From contig CALETL010000143.1 of the NCBI GenBank assembly GCA_937920485.1, forward strand, positions 1 to 5,026: a stretch of 5,026 nt of DNA, written 5' to 3'. Each line of letters starts with the position of its first letter. The first letter of the stretch is position 1. The translations under genes were made by a program, and so were the position numbers. The notes beneath the pieces were generated by a model. That model did no database searches. It saw only the letters and a program-made list of their open reading frames with translations, and was not told the origin of the DNA. Below, in pieces: positions 1 to 5,026 of the stretch. Source of the DNA: an uncultured Phycisphaerae bacterium. GTDB lineage: Bacteria; Planctomycetota; Phycisphaerae; Sedimentisphaerales; Anaerohalosphaeraceae.

Positions 1-1
1 G

Positions 2-184
2 AGCGCTGAGTCGTCGAACGCCGTCATGTTTATCGACGAGGTCCATCAGGCCAGTCCCATGGCGCAGACCGCGCTCTACAAGGCAATCGACATGTACGTT
101 TATCGGGCAATCATAGTCCCAAACAGAACTTCTGTCAAATACTCAAATATCGTGACCGTAAGCCGTTTGGCCGCTTTATCGTAA
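2..184 (+). pseudogene. AAA+ ATPase gene fragment (Walker B region), 3' end lost to rearrangement
   Basis: The reading frame is open from the window edge to a TAA at 182-184, but only about the first 31 codons (to about position 94) look like a real protein. That part contains VMFIDEVHQ followed by SPMAQTALYKAID. The hydrophobic run ending in DE is a Walker B motif, and the following H and helix resemble the AAA+ fold of RuvB-like or MoxR-like ATPases, where Walker B is followed by a helix ending in LY.A.. . Walker A would lie upstream, outside the window; sensor 1 and the arginine finger should follow and are absent. After about position 95 the frame reads into IS-associated DNA and ends, so any product is truncated in the middle of the ATPase domain. 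The fragment is visibly more GC-rich than the next 200 bp. The AAA+ call is fairly safe; the subfamily is a guess. Whether the upstream half is intact cannot be seen. Confidence 0.5.
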
Positions 185-258
185 GAATATCCCTGTTCTG
201 TGACTAATTTTGCCGCCTGTAATTGAAACTCTTTACTGTACTTTCGGTACTTTGCCAT
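100..258 (-). CDS. Truncated IS3-family transposase OrfA (HTH N-terminus only, 52 aa)
   Basis: The predicted protein begins MAKYRKYSKEFQLQAAKLV and continues through EQGYS and KAAKRL. This is the start of the helix-turn-helix domain of IS3/IS911-type OrfA proteins (HTH_Tnp_1 type), which bind the ends of the element. The start at 258 is chosen because AGGAG (minus strand, 271-267) lies 8 nt upstream; an in-frame ATG at 285 has no such site. Homology is lost after about residue 36, in the recognition-helix region: the usual following W-containing segment and leucine zipper are replaced by an unrelated tail (IFEYLTEVLFGTMIAR) that ends at TAA 100-102. Full OrfA proteins are roughly 90-120 residues, so this is under half. 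It should be non-functional as a transposase, though a bare HTH peptide could still be translated. Confidence 0.65.
   Translation of the reverse strand: MAKYRKYSKEFQLQAAKLVTEQGYSYDKAAKRLTVTIFEYLTEVLFGTMIAR
110..138 (-). promoter_or_regulatory. Candidate sigma-70 promoter pointing out of the IS remnant
   Basis: On the minus strand TTGACA (138-133) is separated by exactly 17 bp from TATGAT (115-110). This matches the consensus at 11 of 12 positions with ideal spacing. Transcription would start near position 103 and run leftward, antisense to the AAA+ fragment. Outward-facing promoters are known near IS3-family ends. The match is seen directly; activity is inferred, and the stretch also lies inside the small transposase reading frame. 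Confidence 0.4.
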
Positions 259-313
259 GATGGACACTCCTGTAAATTGGGGCATTATAACCTCTCGTCA
301 AGTGTCCGCCATC
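259..313 (-). repeat. Inverted repeat spanning the orfA leader and ribosome binding site
   Basis: The arm at 259-268 (GATGGACACT) pairs with 301-313 (AGTGTCC, a 2-nt bulge, then CATC). In minus-strand RNA the second arm covers the end of the AGGAG site and the whole gap to the ATG. A transcript entering from outside would carry both arms and could fold so that orfA initiation is masked, a strategy known for other insertion sequences that restricts transposase expression from read-through. The pairing is visible; the regulatory role is inferred. Confidence 0.35.
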
Positions 314-338
314 CGTTTAGCACCTCATGCGAATCCCG

Positions 339-363
339 GTGTCAGAATGTATCTCACTGACAC
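339..363. repeat. Perfect 7-bp inverted repeat (GTGTCAG / CTGACAC)
   Basis: GTGTCAG at 339-345 and CTGACAC at 357-363 are perfect complements separated by 11 nt. There is no T-run after either arm on either strand, so it is not an intrinsic terminator. It sits between the IS remnant and the pckG terminator. It may be an old IS end, a protein site or chance. No gene is apparent between 286 and 467. Confidence 0.3.
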
Positions 364-375
364 GCCCCAAAGATT

Positions 376-413
376 AAAATAAAAAAAGGGACGACCCGAA
401 GGCCGTCCCTTTT
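376..413 (-). terminator. Rho-independent terminator of pckG
   Basis: Arms at 384-393 (AAAAGGGACG) and 404-413 (CGTCCCTTTT) are perfectly complementary, and further pairing inside the loop gives an inner CC/GG closed by a tetraloop that reads TTCG on the minus strand. Reading in the pckG direction, the stem is followed by seven T residues, then A, then TTTT. This is a textbook intrinsic terminator 55 nt past the pckG stop codon. In the opposite direction the stem is followed by only four T residues, so it may also weakly stop plus-strand transcription coming from the IS remnant. Confidence 0.88.
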
Positions 414-467
414 GTATTGACGGGGTACTCATATAACCTGCGGCTCAGAAGCCGGCGGTACATTTTT

Positions 468-2333
468 TTACAGATCCAGTGGGCTGACGAAATCGCCTTT
501 GGCAGCCTGCAGGTCTTTAAGGCGTTTGCGAATCGCGGAAAACGTGTCGTAGACCAACTGCGGCGTGTCGGCGACCTTTTCTTTATAAATCGCTTCGACA
601 CGGTCGTACTTGGCCAGCAGGTTCGGTACGCGGACCGTGAACTGCTGGACATACTCGTCTTGGGTGTAGTCCTTGTTCAGTTTTTCCTTAAACAAGGGAG
701 CCAGATCCTCATATTTTGGAATCCAGCCGGTCGGGGTCTTGATGGCTTCCACATCGCCGTTGACCCGCAGTTCGGCCCAGAGAACCCAAATCATTTTGTC
801 CAGCTTGCCGTTTAGGAACTGGCCGTCCTCGCCTTTGAGGAAGTAGTTGGTCGAAAAGATCGACGGAACCTTATCCACACCGTTAGCAAAATCCAGGTTG
901 TTCTGGATGTACTGACCCAGTGGGATCGCGACAAAGTCTTGGTTGGCCATGATGTTGAATGTACGAACACCGGCTTGACCCAGTGTAGCAGCGGTGGTTT
1001 CTGACTCAATTGAAGCACCCTTGGCAATGATACCCTCGGCCCAGTCAAACGCCTGCTCAACCGGTACCTGTGTATCGCTGTCGCGTCCGCCGTAGATGAT
1101 ACCACCGGCTTCGACACCGTTCGGGTTTTCCAGCTCGGGATCGACGTTGTCCAGTGCATTCAGTTGGATCGTATAGCGGGCGTTCTTATGCGATGGATTC
1201 ACATCGGTCATGCTCGGGTCCCAGGCGCCCTGATAGTTAGTGCCGCTGACAGTGATGTCCGAGCCCATGCCCATCCAGTATGGCTTTCCGTCTGAGATCA
1301 GCACGTTACCGAAGATTACCTCGCCGGGGCTGTTCAGTGATTCGAAAATGACTGGATCATCGTCGGCATTGACATTTTCGATGATTCCGAAGATGCCCTG
1401 CTCGACATTGGCGGTCATCATCTTACCATTTTTTTTGCGGAGATAGGCGATGTCGTCACCGACAATCGTCTGTCCGGGCAGCATCGCGGTCGATGTCTTG
1501 CCGCAGGCCGATGGGAACGCGCCAGTGAAATAGGTCTTGCGGCCGTTCGGGCCGTTGACGCCCATGATGAACATGTGCTCGGCCAGCCAGCCTTCTTTGG
1601 AAGACTTCTGAATCGCCAGACGCAGTGACAGCTTTTTGAGACCAACGGTGTTACCAGCATACTGCGTGTTGGTCGAGAAAACGATGTTGTCTTCCAGATC
1701 AACATAGACCCGGCGGCCGTCCACATTGACGCTACAGCCGTTTTCATCGGTTTCGCCCTGTGTGTGCACAAAGCGGAAGAATTCGCCGTCGCCGACTTTC
1801 TTGAACTGCTCATAGCCGGGGCGATACAGCAGGCATTCACTGTGTGCGACATAGTACGAATCAGTGATCTGTGCACACGAGATCGAGAAGTCCGAATTGG
1901 TCGGGCCCAGACAGAAGAAGCAGATCAGCATTTCTTTGCCTTTGTAGGAATCTTTCAGGATGCCCTTGACTTCCGCCAGGCCGGTGACCTTATCGGTGGA
2001 GTTCAGGCTGGCACCCAGATCCATGCCTTCAGGCAGCAGGTACTTGGTGTTAGCTTTATCGCGGGCCTGATCTTTGGGGCCGTCAAAATGGTATGTATGG
2101 CCCGCGGTAGCCAGCGTGTGTTCGCCGCCGCCGTTTTTCGCCTTCTCGCGGATCGTCTCGATGTCTTCCTTAGAGTCGGTGAAGACGAGAACCGTTTCCG
2201 GATTTGTCAACTCAATTGCCTCTGCAATGAAGGCGTTGAGCCGATCGTTACCGAGTGCGTTGAGTTTTTCGAGATTTTGCGGGTCAATTCGTTCCTGTAA
2301 AACACTTTTTGTTTCAGCCAATTTTTCTACCAT
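468..2333 (-). CDS. pckG: Phosphoenolpyruvate carboxykinase (GTP)
   Basis: The cytoplasmic enzyme interconverts oxaloacetate + GTP and PEP + GDP + CO2, serving gluconeogenesis or, in anaerobes, CO2 fixation toward oxaloacetate. The protein is 621 aa, the usual length of the GTP class. Visible signatures: the P-loop FPSACGKT at residues 273-280, diagnostic of the GTP rather than the ATP type; the metal/kinase-2 motif VGDDIA at 291-296; the Lys of GLKKLSLR at about 233-234 and His253 in AEHMFIMG, matching the family's Mn ligands; and the substrate-loop Arg in YGGRD at 414-418. The C-terminal part carries TPTGWIPKYEDL. No frameshift or missing catalytic residue is apparent. The start is somewhat uncertain: AGAAAGGG directly abuts the ATG, too close for a normal Shine-Dalgarno site, and TTG at codon 5 is a possible alternative. 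The gene is monocistronic: it has its own terminator and a divergent neighbour. Confidence 0.96.
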   Translation of the reverse strand: MVEKLAETKSVLQERIDPQNLEKLNALGNDRLNAFIAEAIELTNPETVLVFTDSKEDIETIREKAKNGGGEHTLATAGHTYHFDGPKDQARDKANTKYLLPEGMDLGASLNSTDKVTGLAEVKGILKDSYKGKEMLICFFCLGPTNSDFSISCAQITDSYYVAHSECLLYRPGYEQFKKVGDGEFFRFVHTQGETDENGCSVNVDGRRVYVDLEDNIVFSTNTQYAGNTVGLKKLSLRLAIQKSSKEGWLAEHMFIMGVNGPNGRKTYFTGAFPSACGKTSTAMLPGQTIVGDDIAYLRKKNGKMMTANVEQGIFGIIENVNADDDPVIFESLNSPGEVIFGNVLISDGKPYWMGMGSDITVSGTNYQGAWDPSMTDVNPSHKNARYTIQLNALDNVDPELENPNGVEAGGIIYGGRDSDTQVPVEQAFDWAEGIIAKGASIESETTAATLGQAGVRTFNIMANQDFVAIPLGQYIQNNLDFANGVDKVPSIFSTNYFLKGEDGQFLNGKLDKMIWVLWAELRVNGDVEAIKTPTGWIPKYEDLAPLFKEKLNKDYTQDEYVQQFTVRVPNLLAKYDRVEAIYKEKVADTPQLVYDTFSAIRKRLKDLQAAKGDFVSPLDL

Positions 2334-2407
2334 CCCTTTCTGATATTCTTTTAGGTTTATATTTCCAGTATTGGGTGCAGAGTTTTTACGCCCAAAAAAG
2401 CCGCGTA

Positions 2408-2436
2408 ACTTTAAGCGATGCTTAAAAAAAAGTCAA
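2408..2436 (-). promoter_or_regulatory. Candidate pckG promoter
   Basis: On the minus strand TTGACT (2436-2431) is followed after 17 bp by TAAAGT (2413-2408), matching the sigma-70 consensus at 5/6 and 4/6. Transcription would begin near 2401, leaving a leader of about 67 nt before the pckG ATG. The spacer contains a T-tract that would bend the DNA. It is the best match in the region upstream of pckG. Confidence 0.5.
2410..2426. promoter_or_regulatory. Perfect dyad in the pckG promoter (candidate operator)
   Basis: TTTAAGC and GCTTAAA form 7-bp arms around the trinucleotide GAT. The 17-bp dyad covers most of the -10 element and the adjacent spacer of the candidate pckG promoter, where a bound dimer would block RNA polymerase. 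The symmetry is seen directly; the regulator and the signal are unknown. Confidence 0.4.
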
Positions 2437-2584
2437 TGTCTTTTTTAATATCTGGCCACTTTGCGCCAACAATGCCCCAATTGTATATAGACTTAATCAT
2501 GTTCCAAGGTGCTTTAGAAGCGTTTTTGGGGAAAGGGTGGCTTGTTTTAAAGAAAGATTACTTTTTTGATAAAATATTGGTATA

Positions 2585-2613
2585 TTGACTGGCGTTATAT
2601 ACAGGGAAATGAT
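2585..2613 (+). promoter_or_regulatory. Candidate promoter of the PQQ-propeller gene
   Basis: TTGACT (2585-2590) lies 17 bp before AATGAT (2608-2613), matching the sigma-70 consensus at 5/6 and 4/6. Transcription would start near 2620 and give a leader of roughly 45 nt. The -10 element is weak, which would suit a regulated promoter, and a dyad follows immediately. Confidence 0.35.
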
Positions 2614-2614
2614 T

Positions 2615-2629
2615 GTTTACGGTGTAAAC
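2615..2629. promoter_or_regulatory. Perfect dyad at the presumed start of transcription (candidate operator)
   Basis: GTTTAC and GTAAAC flank the trinucleotide GGT, giving a perfect 15-bp dyad. It begins 2 bp after the candidate -10 element and would cover the transcription start, a usual repressor position. Its half-site differs from that of the dyad in front of pckG, so the two would be read by different proteins. In RNA the 6-bp stem with a 3-nt loop would be a weak hairpin at the 5' end of the message. Confidence 0.4.
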
Positions 2630-2665
2630 GAAAAAGAGCAGACACATTTTTTGGGAGAATTTATT

Positions 2666-4024
2666 ATGAAACGGAATTTGATTTTTAGCATTGTCTTCGC
2701 ATTGGTCTTCTTTTTTACCTCATCCGGTACCTTTGGCGCTTCGGATGCGAATTGGCCGACCTGGCGGGGGCCGGGTATGATGGGTATCTCCCCTGACGGC
2801 AATCCTCCCCTGACATGGAGTGAAACTGAAAACATCAAATGGAAAGTCGAACTAACCGGTGACGGATCTGATGGATCGCCAATTGTCTGGGGCGATAGAA
2901 TCATCTTTCAAACCGCGGTTAAAACCGACAAAGAGGAAACACCTGCTCCTGCTGCCGAACCGGAAGAGGATGATTCCGGACGGGGCAGACGAGGAAGAGG
3001 CGGCGAAGCACCGACTCATGTTTACAAGTTTAATCTGGTATGTCTGGATCGTAACACAGGCAAACTGCTGTGGGAGAAAACCGTTTGTGAAGCTAAGCCG
3101 CATCAGGGACATCATGAAGACCACGGCTATGCCTCTTTTTCGCCGGTTACGGATGGTACATATATCTGGGCCTATTACGGCAGCCGTGGGATATATTGCT
3201 ATGATATGAACGGCAAGCAGATATGGAAGAAGGAGATAATGAATATGAAAACACGTTTTGGAGAGGGCAATTCTCCTGCTTTGGCCGGTGACGCGGTGAT
3301 CATAACGGCCGACCACGAAGAGGACTCTCATATTTATACGTTTAACAAAAAAACCGGAGACATTATCTGGGAGAAAGAACGGGACGAGCCAACTTCTTAC
3401 GCGTCACCGTTTGTGGTGGAAGGGTACGGACCCTTGCAGGTCGTTGCCAGCGCTACCAATAAAGTACGCGGTTATGATGTTAAGACCGGCGATGTCATTT
3501 GGGAATGCGGGGGACAGACCCGTAATGTCGTCCCCACACCGGTCATGGGGTTCGATATGATCTACTGCACAAGTGGTTTCCGTGGCAGTTTGCTGCAGGC
3601 GATTAAGCTTGGACAAACGGGTGACCTGACAGGAACTGATGCAGTTGTGTGGGAAGTGAAAGAAGCAACGCCTTATGTGCCGTCGCCACTGCTGTATAGT
3701 GAGCAGATTTATGTAATGGACGGGAACAAGGAAATTGTTTCCTGTTATGACGCCAAAACTGGCAAGCCCAATTTTACCAAGCAAAAACTGAAGGAAATGA
3801 AAGGCATTTACGCCTCACCTGTCGGAGCAGCGGAGCGGGTCTATATTGTCGGGCGTAACGGTGTTGTCTATGTTTTAAAGAATTCAAAGACTTTTGAAGT
3901 GCTGGCGATTAACAAACTGGATGACGGAACTCACTGTTCCCCGGCGATTGTTGGCAACGAGATGTATCTGAAAGGCAAAAAGCATCTTTATTGCATTGCG
4001 GCTTCAAAATCAACTACGGATTGA
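2666..4024 (+). CDS. Secreted PQQ-like beta-propeller repeat protein
   Basis: The 452-aa protein starts with a signal peptide: KR at residues 2-3, a hydrophobic core at about 5-18, and a likely cleavage after FGA at about 25. The mature N-terminus has NWPTWRGPG (29-37) and PPLTW...IKWKV (47-61), the opening blade typical of planctomycete PQQ-like (PQQ_2/YVTN-type) propellers. Blade-closing motifs D..TGK.LWE recur at about 128-137, 180-188 (DMNGKQIWK), 227-236, 271-280 and 362-370, so several W-type blades are present. It should fold as a periplasmic or exported propeller. The family name does not mean PQQ is bound: no quinoprotein dehydrogenase active site is apparent, and the role may be scaffolding or ligand binding. 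ATG 2666 is chosen because GGGAG (2653-2657) is 8 nt upstream and the signal peptide starts there; upstream in-frame codons have neither. An acidic/RG-rich insertion occupies about residues 86-115. Function is unknown. Confidence 0.85.
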   Translation: MKRNLIFSIVFALVFFFTSSGTFGASDANWPTWRGPGMMGISPDGNPPLTWSETENIKWKVELTGDGSDGSPIVWGDRIIFQTAVKTDKEETPAPAAEPEEDDSGRGRRGRGGEAPTHVYKFNLVCLDRNTGKLLWEKTVCEAKPHQGHHEDHGYASFSPVTDGTYIWAYYGSRGIYCYDMNGKQIWKKEIMNMKTRFGEGNSPALAGDAVIITADHEEDSHIYTFNKKTGDIIWEKERDEPTSYASPFVVEGYGPLQVVASATNKVRGYDVKTGDVIWECGGQTRNVVPTPVMGFDMIYCTSGFRGSLLQAIKLGQTGDLTGTDAVVWEVKEATPYVPSPLLYSEQIYVMDGNKEIVSCYDAKTGKPNFTKQKLKEMKGIYASPVGAAERVYIVGRNGVVYVLKNSKTFEVLAINKLDDGTHCSPAIVGNEMYLKGKKHLYCIAASKSTTD

Positions 4025-4028
4025 TATT

Positions 4029-4047
4029 TTCACTTGTTATAAGTGAA
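4029..4047 (+). promoter_or_regulatory. Hairpin overlapping the addA start codon
   Basis: TTCACTT (4029-4035) and AAGTGAA (4041-4047) are perfect complements around the 5-nt loop GTTAT, with one possible extra G-U pair inside. The last base of the right arm is the A of the addA ATG. No T-run follows, so it is not an intrinsic terminator. In the message it would occupy the place of a ribosome binding site, where no clear Shine-Dalgarno sequence exists. Confidence 0.4.
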
Positions 4048-5026
4048 TGAGTAAAACCACAAACATAACATGGACGACTACACAACAGCAGGCGATTGAA
4101 ACGATCGACCGCAACGTCTTGGTGACCGCTTCGGCAGGAACCGGCAAGACTGCGGTGTTATCGCAGCGTGCGGTGGATCGTATCGCCGACACAACGGATC
4201 CGGCCCGAGCGGATACTCTGCTGGTGCTGACATTTACCGATGCGGCAGCCGAGGAAATGCGCAGCCGCATCGCCGAAACACTCTATAAACGCTATCTGGA
4301 AACACACGACTCTCGGCTTCGACAGCAATTACTGCTGCTGGACCGTGCCTACATCAGCACGATTCACTCCTTCTGCAAACGCACCCTGACAGAGTTTTTC
4401 TATCTGATCGATCTGGACCCGACATTCGGGATACTGGATGCGGACGAGCAGCAATTATTAAAAGCCGAACTGCTGGAAGATGTGCTTGAAGATGCCTGGG
4501 CGGATAAGGAAACGGCTGACGATCTGAAGGCCTTGTTTGCCGGCAGACGTGTCCAACCGGGAACGGGCAGCTTTGTGGATCAGATCATTGCGCTGAATGA
4601 TTTTCTGGACAGCGTGGTTGATCGGAATGCTTTTTATGAGAAAGCCGCCGCCATTAATAAAAGCGATCATGAATCACACCAGCTATTGGAACAGGCGCAA
4701 ACAAACATCCTGCTGGAAAAGCTGAACCAATGCCGCAAACAATTGGAGTATGCCCTGAACTTAGACGCAATGCTTTGCGAAGGCCTCTATGCAACGGCAC
4801 ATATTCAGGAAGAGATTCTGCCGGTCGTAACCGCCTGTACGGAGTTTTTGAAAAAGGACAAAGTTGATTCCTGCATTGATATTTTATCTGATTTGAAGTT
4901 TGGGCAATTGCGAAAGAAAAAAGACGTTGAGCTAACCAAAAGCCAGCAAGCTCTTATCAAAGAACCTGTTGACCGTGTTAAGAAACTGTTGAAAGGTTTG
5001 ACGGATTTTGCGTTGTTTTGCACGGG
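4047..5026 (+). CDS. addA: AddA-like UvrD/Rep-family helicase-nuclease subunit, 5' part
   Basis: The first 326 codons are present and the frame is open to the window end; full AddA proteins are about 1,100-1,250 aa. AddA works in the cytoplasm with AddB as an ATP-driven helicase-nuclease that processes DNA double-strand breaks for recombination, and carries a C-terminal nuclease domain (not visible here). Motifs in order: Q motif TTTQQQAI (10-17); Walker A SAGTGKT (29-35); motif Ia LVLTFTDAAAEEMRSRI (59-75); motif Ib ISTIHSFC (103-110), followed by FFYLIDLDPTF (117-127), a stretch characteristic of AddA rather than UvrD, PcrA or RecB. ATG 4047 is the earliest possible start because TGA stops the frame immediately before it. 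There is no clear ribosome binding site. It starts 22 nt after the propeller gene on the same strand, so the two may share a transcript. A generic UvrD-family helicase is the alternative if the missing C-terminus lacks the nuclease. Confidence 0.85.
   Translation, partial: MSKTTNITWTTTQQQAIETIDRNVLVTASAGTGKTAVLSQRAVDRIADTTDPARADTLLVLTFTDAAAEEMRSRIAETLYKRYLETHDSRLRQQLLLLDRAYISTIHSFCKRTLTEFFYLIDLDPTFGILDADEQQLLKAELLEDVLEDAWADKETADDLKALFAGRRVQPGTGSFVDQIIALNDFLDSVVDRNAFYEKAAAINKSDHESHQLLEQAQTNILLEKLNQCRKQLEYALNLDAMLCEGLYATAHIQEEILPVVTACTEFLKKDKVDSCIDILSDLKFGQLRKKKDVELTKSQQALIKEPVDRVKKLLKGLTDFALFCT

Larger units (their letters stand above)
97..320 (-). mobile_element. Remnant of an IS3-family insertion sequence
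   Basis: This block contains the 5' end of an IS3-type orfA with its ribosome binding site and upstream leader. The rest of orfA, the programmed frameshift region and all of orfB (the DDE integrase) are missing. The homologous part ends near position 150. Positions 97-150 are unidentified and could be a distant part of the same element joined by an internal deletion, or unrelated DNA. I could not define matching terminal inverted repeats or a target duplication, so both borders are approximate. The AAA+ fragment abuts the left side and the pckG terminator region follows on the right. Confidence 0.5.
2334..2665. other. Divergent intergenic region between pckG and the PQQ-propeller gene
   Basis: This 332-bp AT-rich stretch holds no supportable gene. 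It contains a candidate promoter for each direction (2408-2436 minus; 2585-2613 plus), two perfect short dyads (2410-2426 and 2615-2629), an A/T run of eight at 2424-2431 and, just before the propeller gene, a GGGAG ribosome binding site. The middle part, about 2440-2580, shows no further structure beyond a weak plus-strand promoter-like pair (TTGCGC at 2461, TATATA at 2484). Confidence 0.7.

Noticed and set aside
284..302. TTGACG close to TATAAT on the minus strand in front of orfA
   Set aside because: The two hexamers are only 6 bp apart, so they cannot act together as a sigma-70 promoter. No -35-like hexamer stands 17 bp upstream of TATAAT.
94..326. The whole remnant as a neatly bounded, internally deleted element with TG...CA ends
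   Set aside because: TG occurs at position 94 and, on the minus strand, near 323. However, the two candidate ends align at fewer than half of their positions, and no flanking duplication is seen.
257..382. Small plus-strand frame of 41 codons from ATG 257 to TAA 380-382
   Set aside because: It runs antisense to the orfA leader, has no ribosome binding site, and its product resembles nothing I recognise.
417..2343. Several plus-strand and alternative-frame reading frames inside pckG
   Set aside because: They overlap a complete, motif-confirmed enzyme gene and are composition-driven shadows without recognisable motifs or ribosome binding sites.
275..2482. 12-bp match AATGCCCCAATT between the orfA leader (minus, 286-275) and the pckG/propeller intergenic region (2471-2482)
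   Set aside because: About one 12-bp match is expected by chance among all pairs in a 5-kb window on both strands, and the similarity does not extend beyond it.
2585..2665. Longer propeller reading frame starting at TTG 2585
   Set aside because: The 27 extra residues are polar, would put the signal peptide in the interior, and have no ribosome binding site. GGGAG 8 nt before ATG 2666 marks the real start. The TTGACT at 2585 is better read as a -35 element.
4037..5023. Minus-strand reading frames across the addA region
   Set aside because: They are short, motif-free and opposite to a frame that carries all expected helicase motifs.

Overview
The window looks like chromosomal DNA of a bacterium from the Planctomycetota/PVC group. 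The main clue is the secreted PQQ-type beta-propeller protein, whose mature N-terminus carries the NWPTWRGPG...PPLTWSETENIKWKV signature that I know mainly from planctomycete and verrucomicrobial proteins. A GTP-type PEP carboxykinase and an AddA-like helicase of anaerobe/Gram-positive style fit that picture but do not prove it. Base composition is moderate. Assignment below phylum level is not possible by eye.

Layout. Positions 1-375 are a scrambled junction. A GC-rich piece of an AAA+ ATPase gene (Walker B region, plus strand) stops being recognisable near position 95. It is followed by a decayed IS3-family element that keeps only the start of orfA (minus strand, with its own ribosome binding site). 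Between them lies about 55 bp of unidentified DNA containing a good sigma-70-like promoter on the minus strand. Positions 376-2333 hold pckG (minus strand) and its intrinsic terminator with a UUCG-type loop. Positions 2334-2665 are a divergent intergenic region with one candidate promoter for each direction, each accompanied by a short perfect dyad. Positions 2666-4024 encode the secreted PQQ-like propeller. After 22 bp, positions 4047-5026 begin an addA-type helicase-nuclease gene that runs off the window.

How the genes relate. pckG is a stand-alone metabolic gene (PEP/oxaloacetate interconversion) that is divergently transcribed from the propeller gene. The propeller and addA genes are co-directional and closely spaced, so co-transcription is plausible, but an exported propeller and a cytoplasmic recombination enzyme have no obvious shared task. 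I found no CRISPR array, tRNA, rRNA or convincing new system. The items most worth a second look are the AAA+/IS3 junction with its outward promoter, the two promoter-associated dyads, the hairpin lying on the addA start codon, and an acidic/RG-rich insertion in the propeller.
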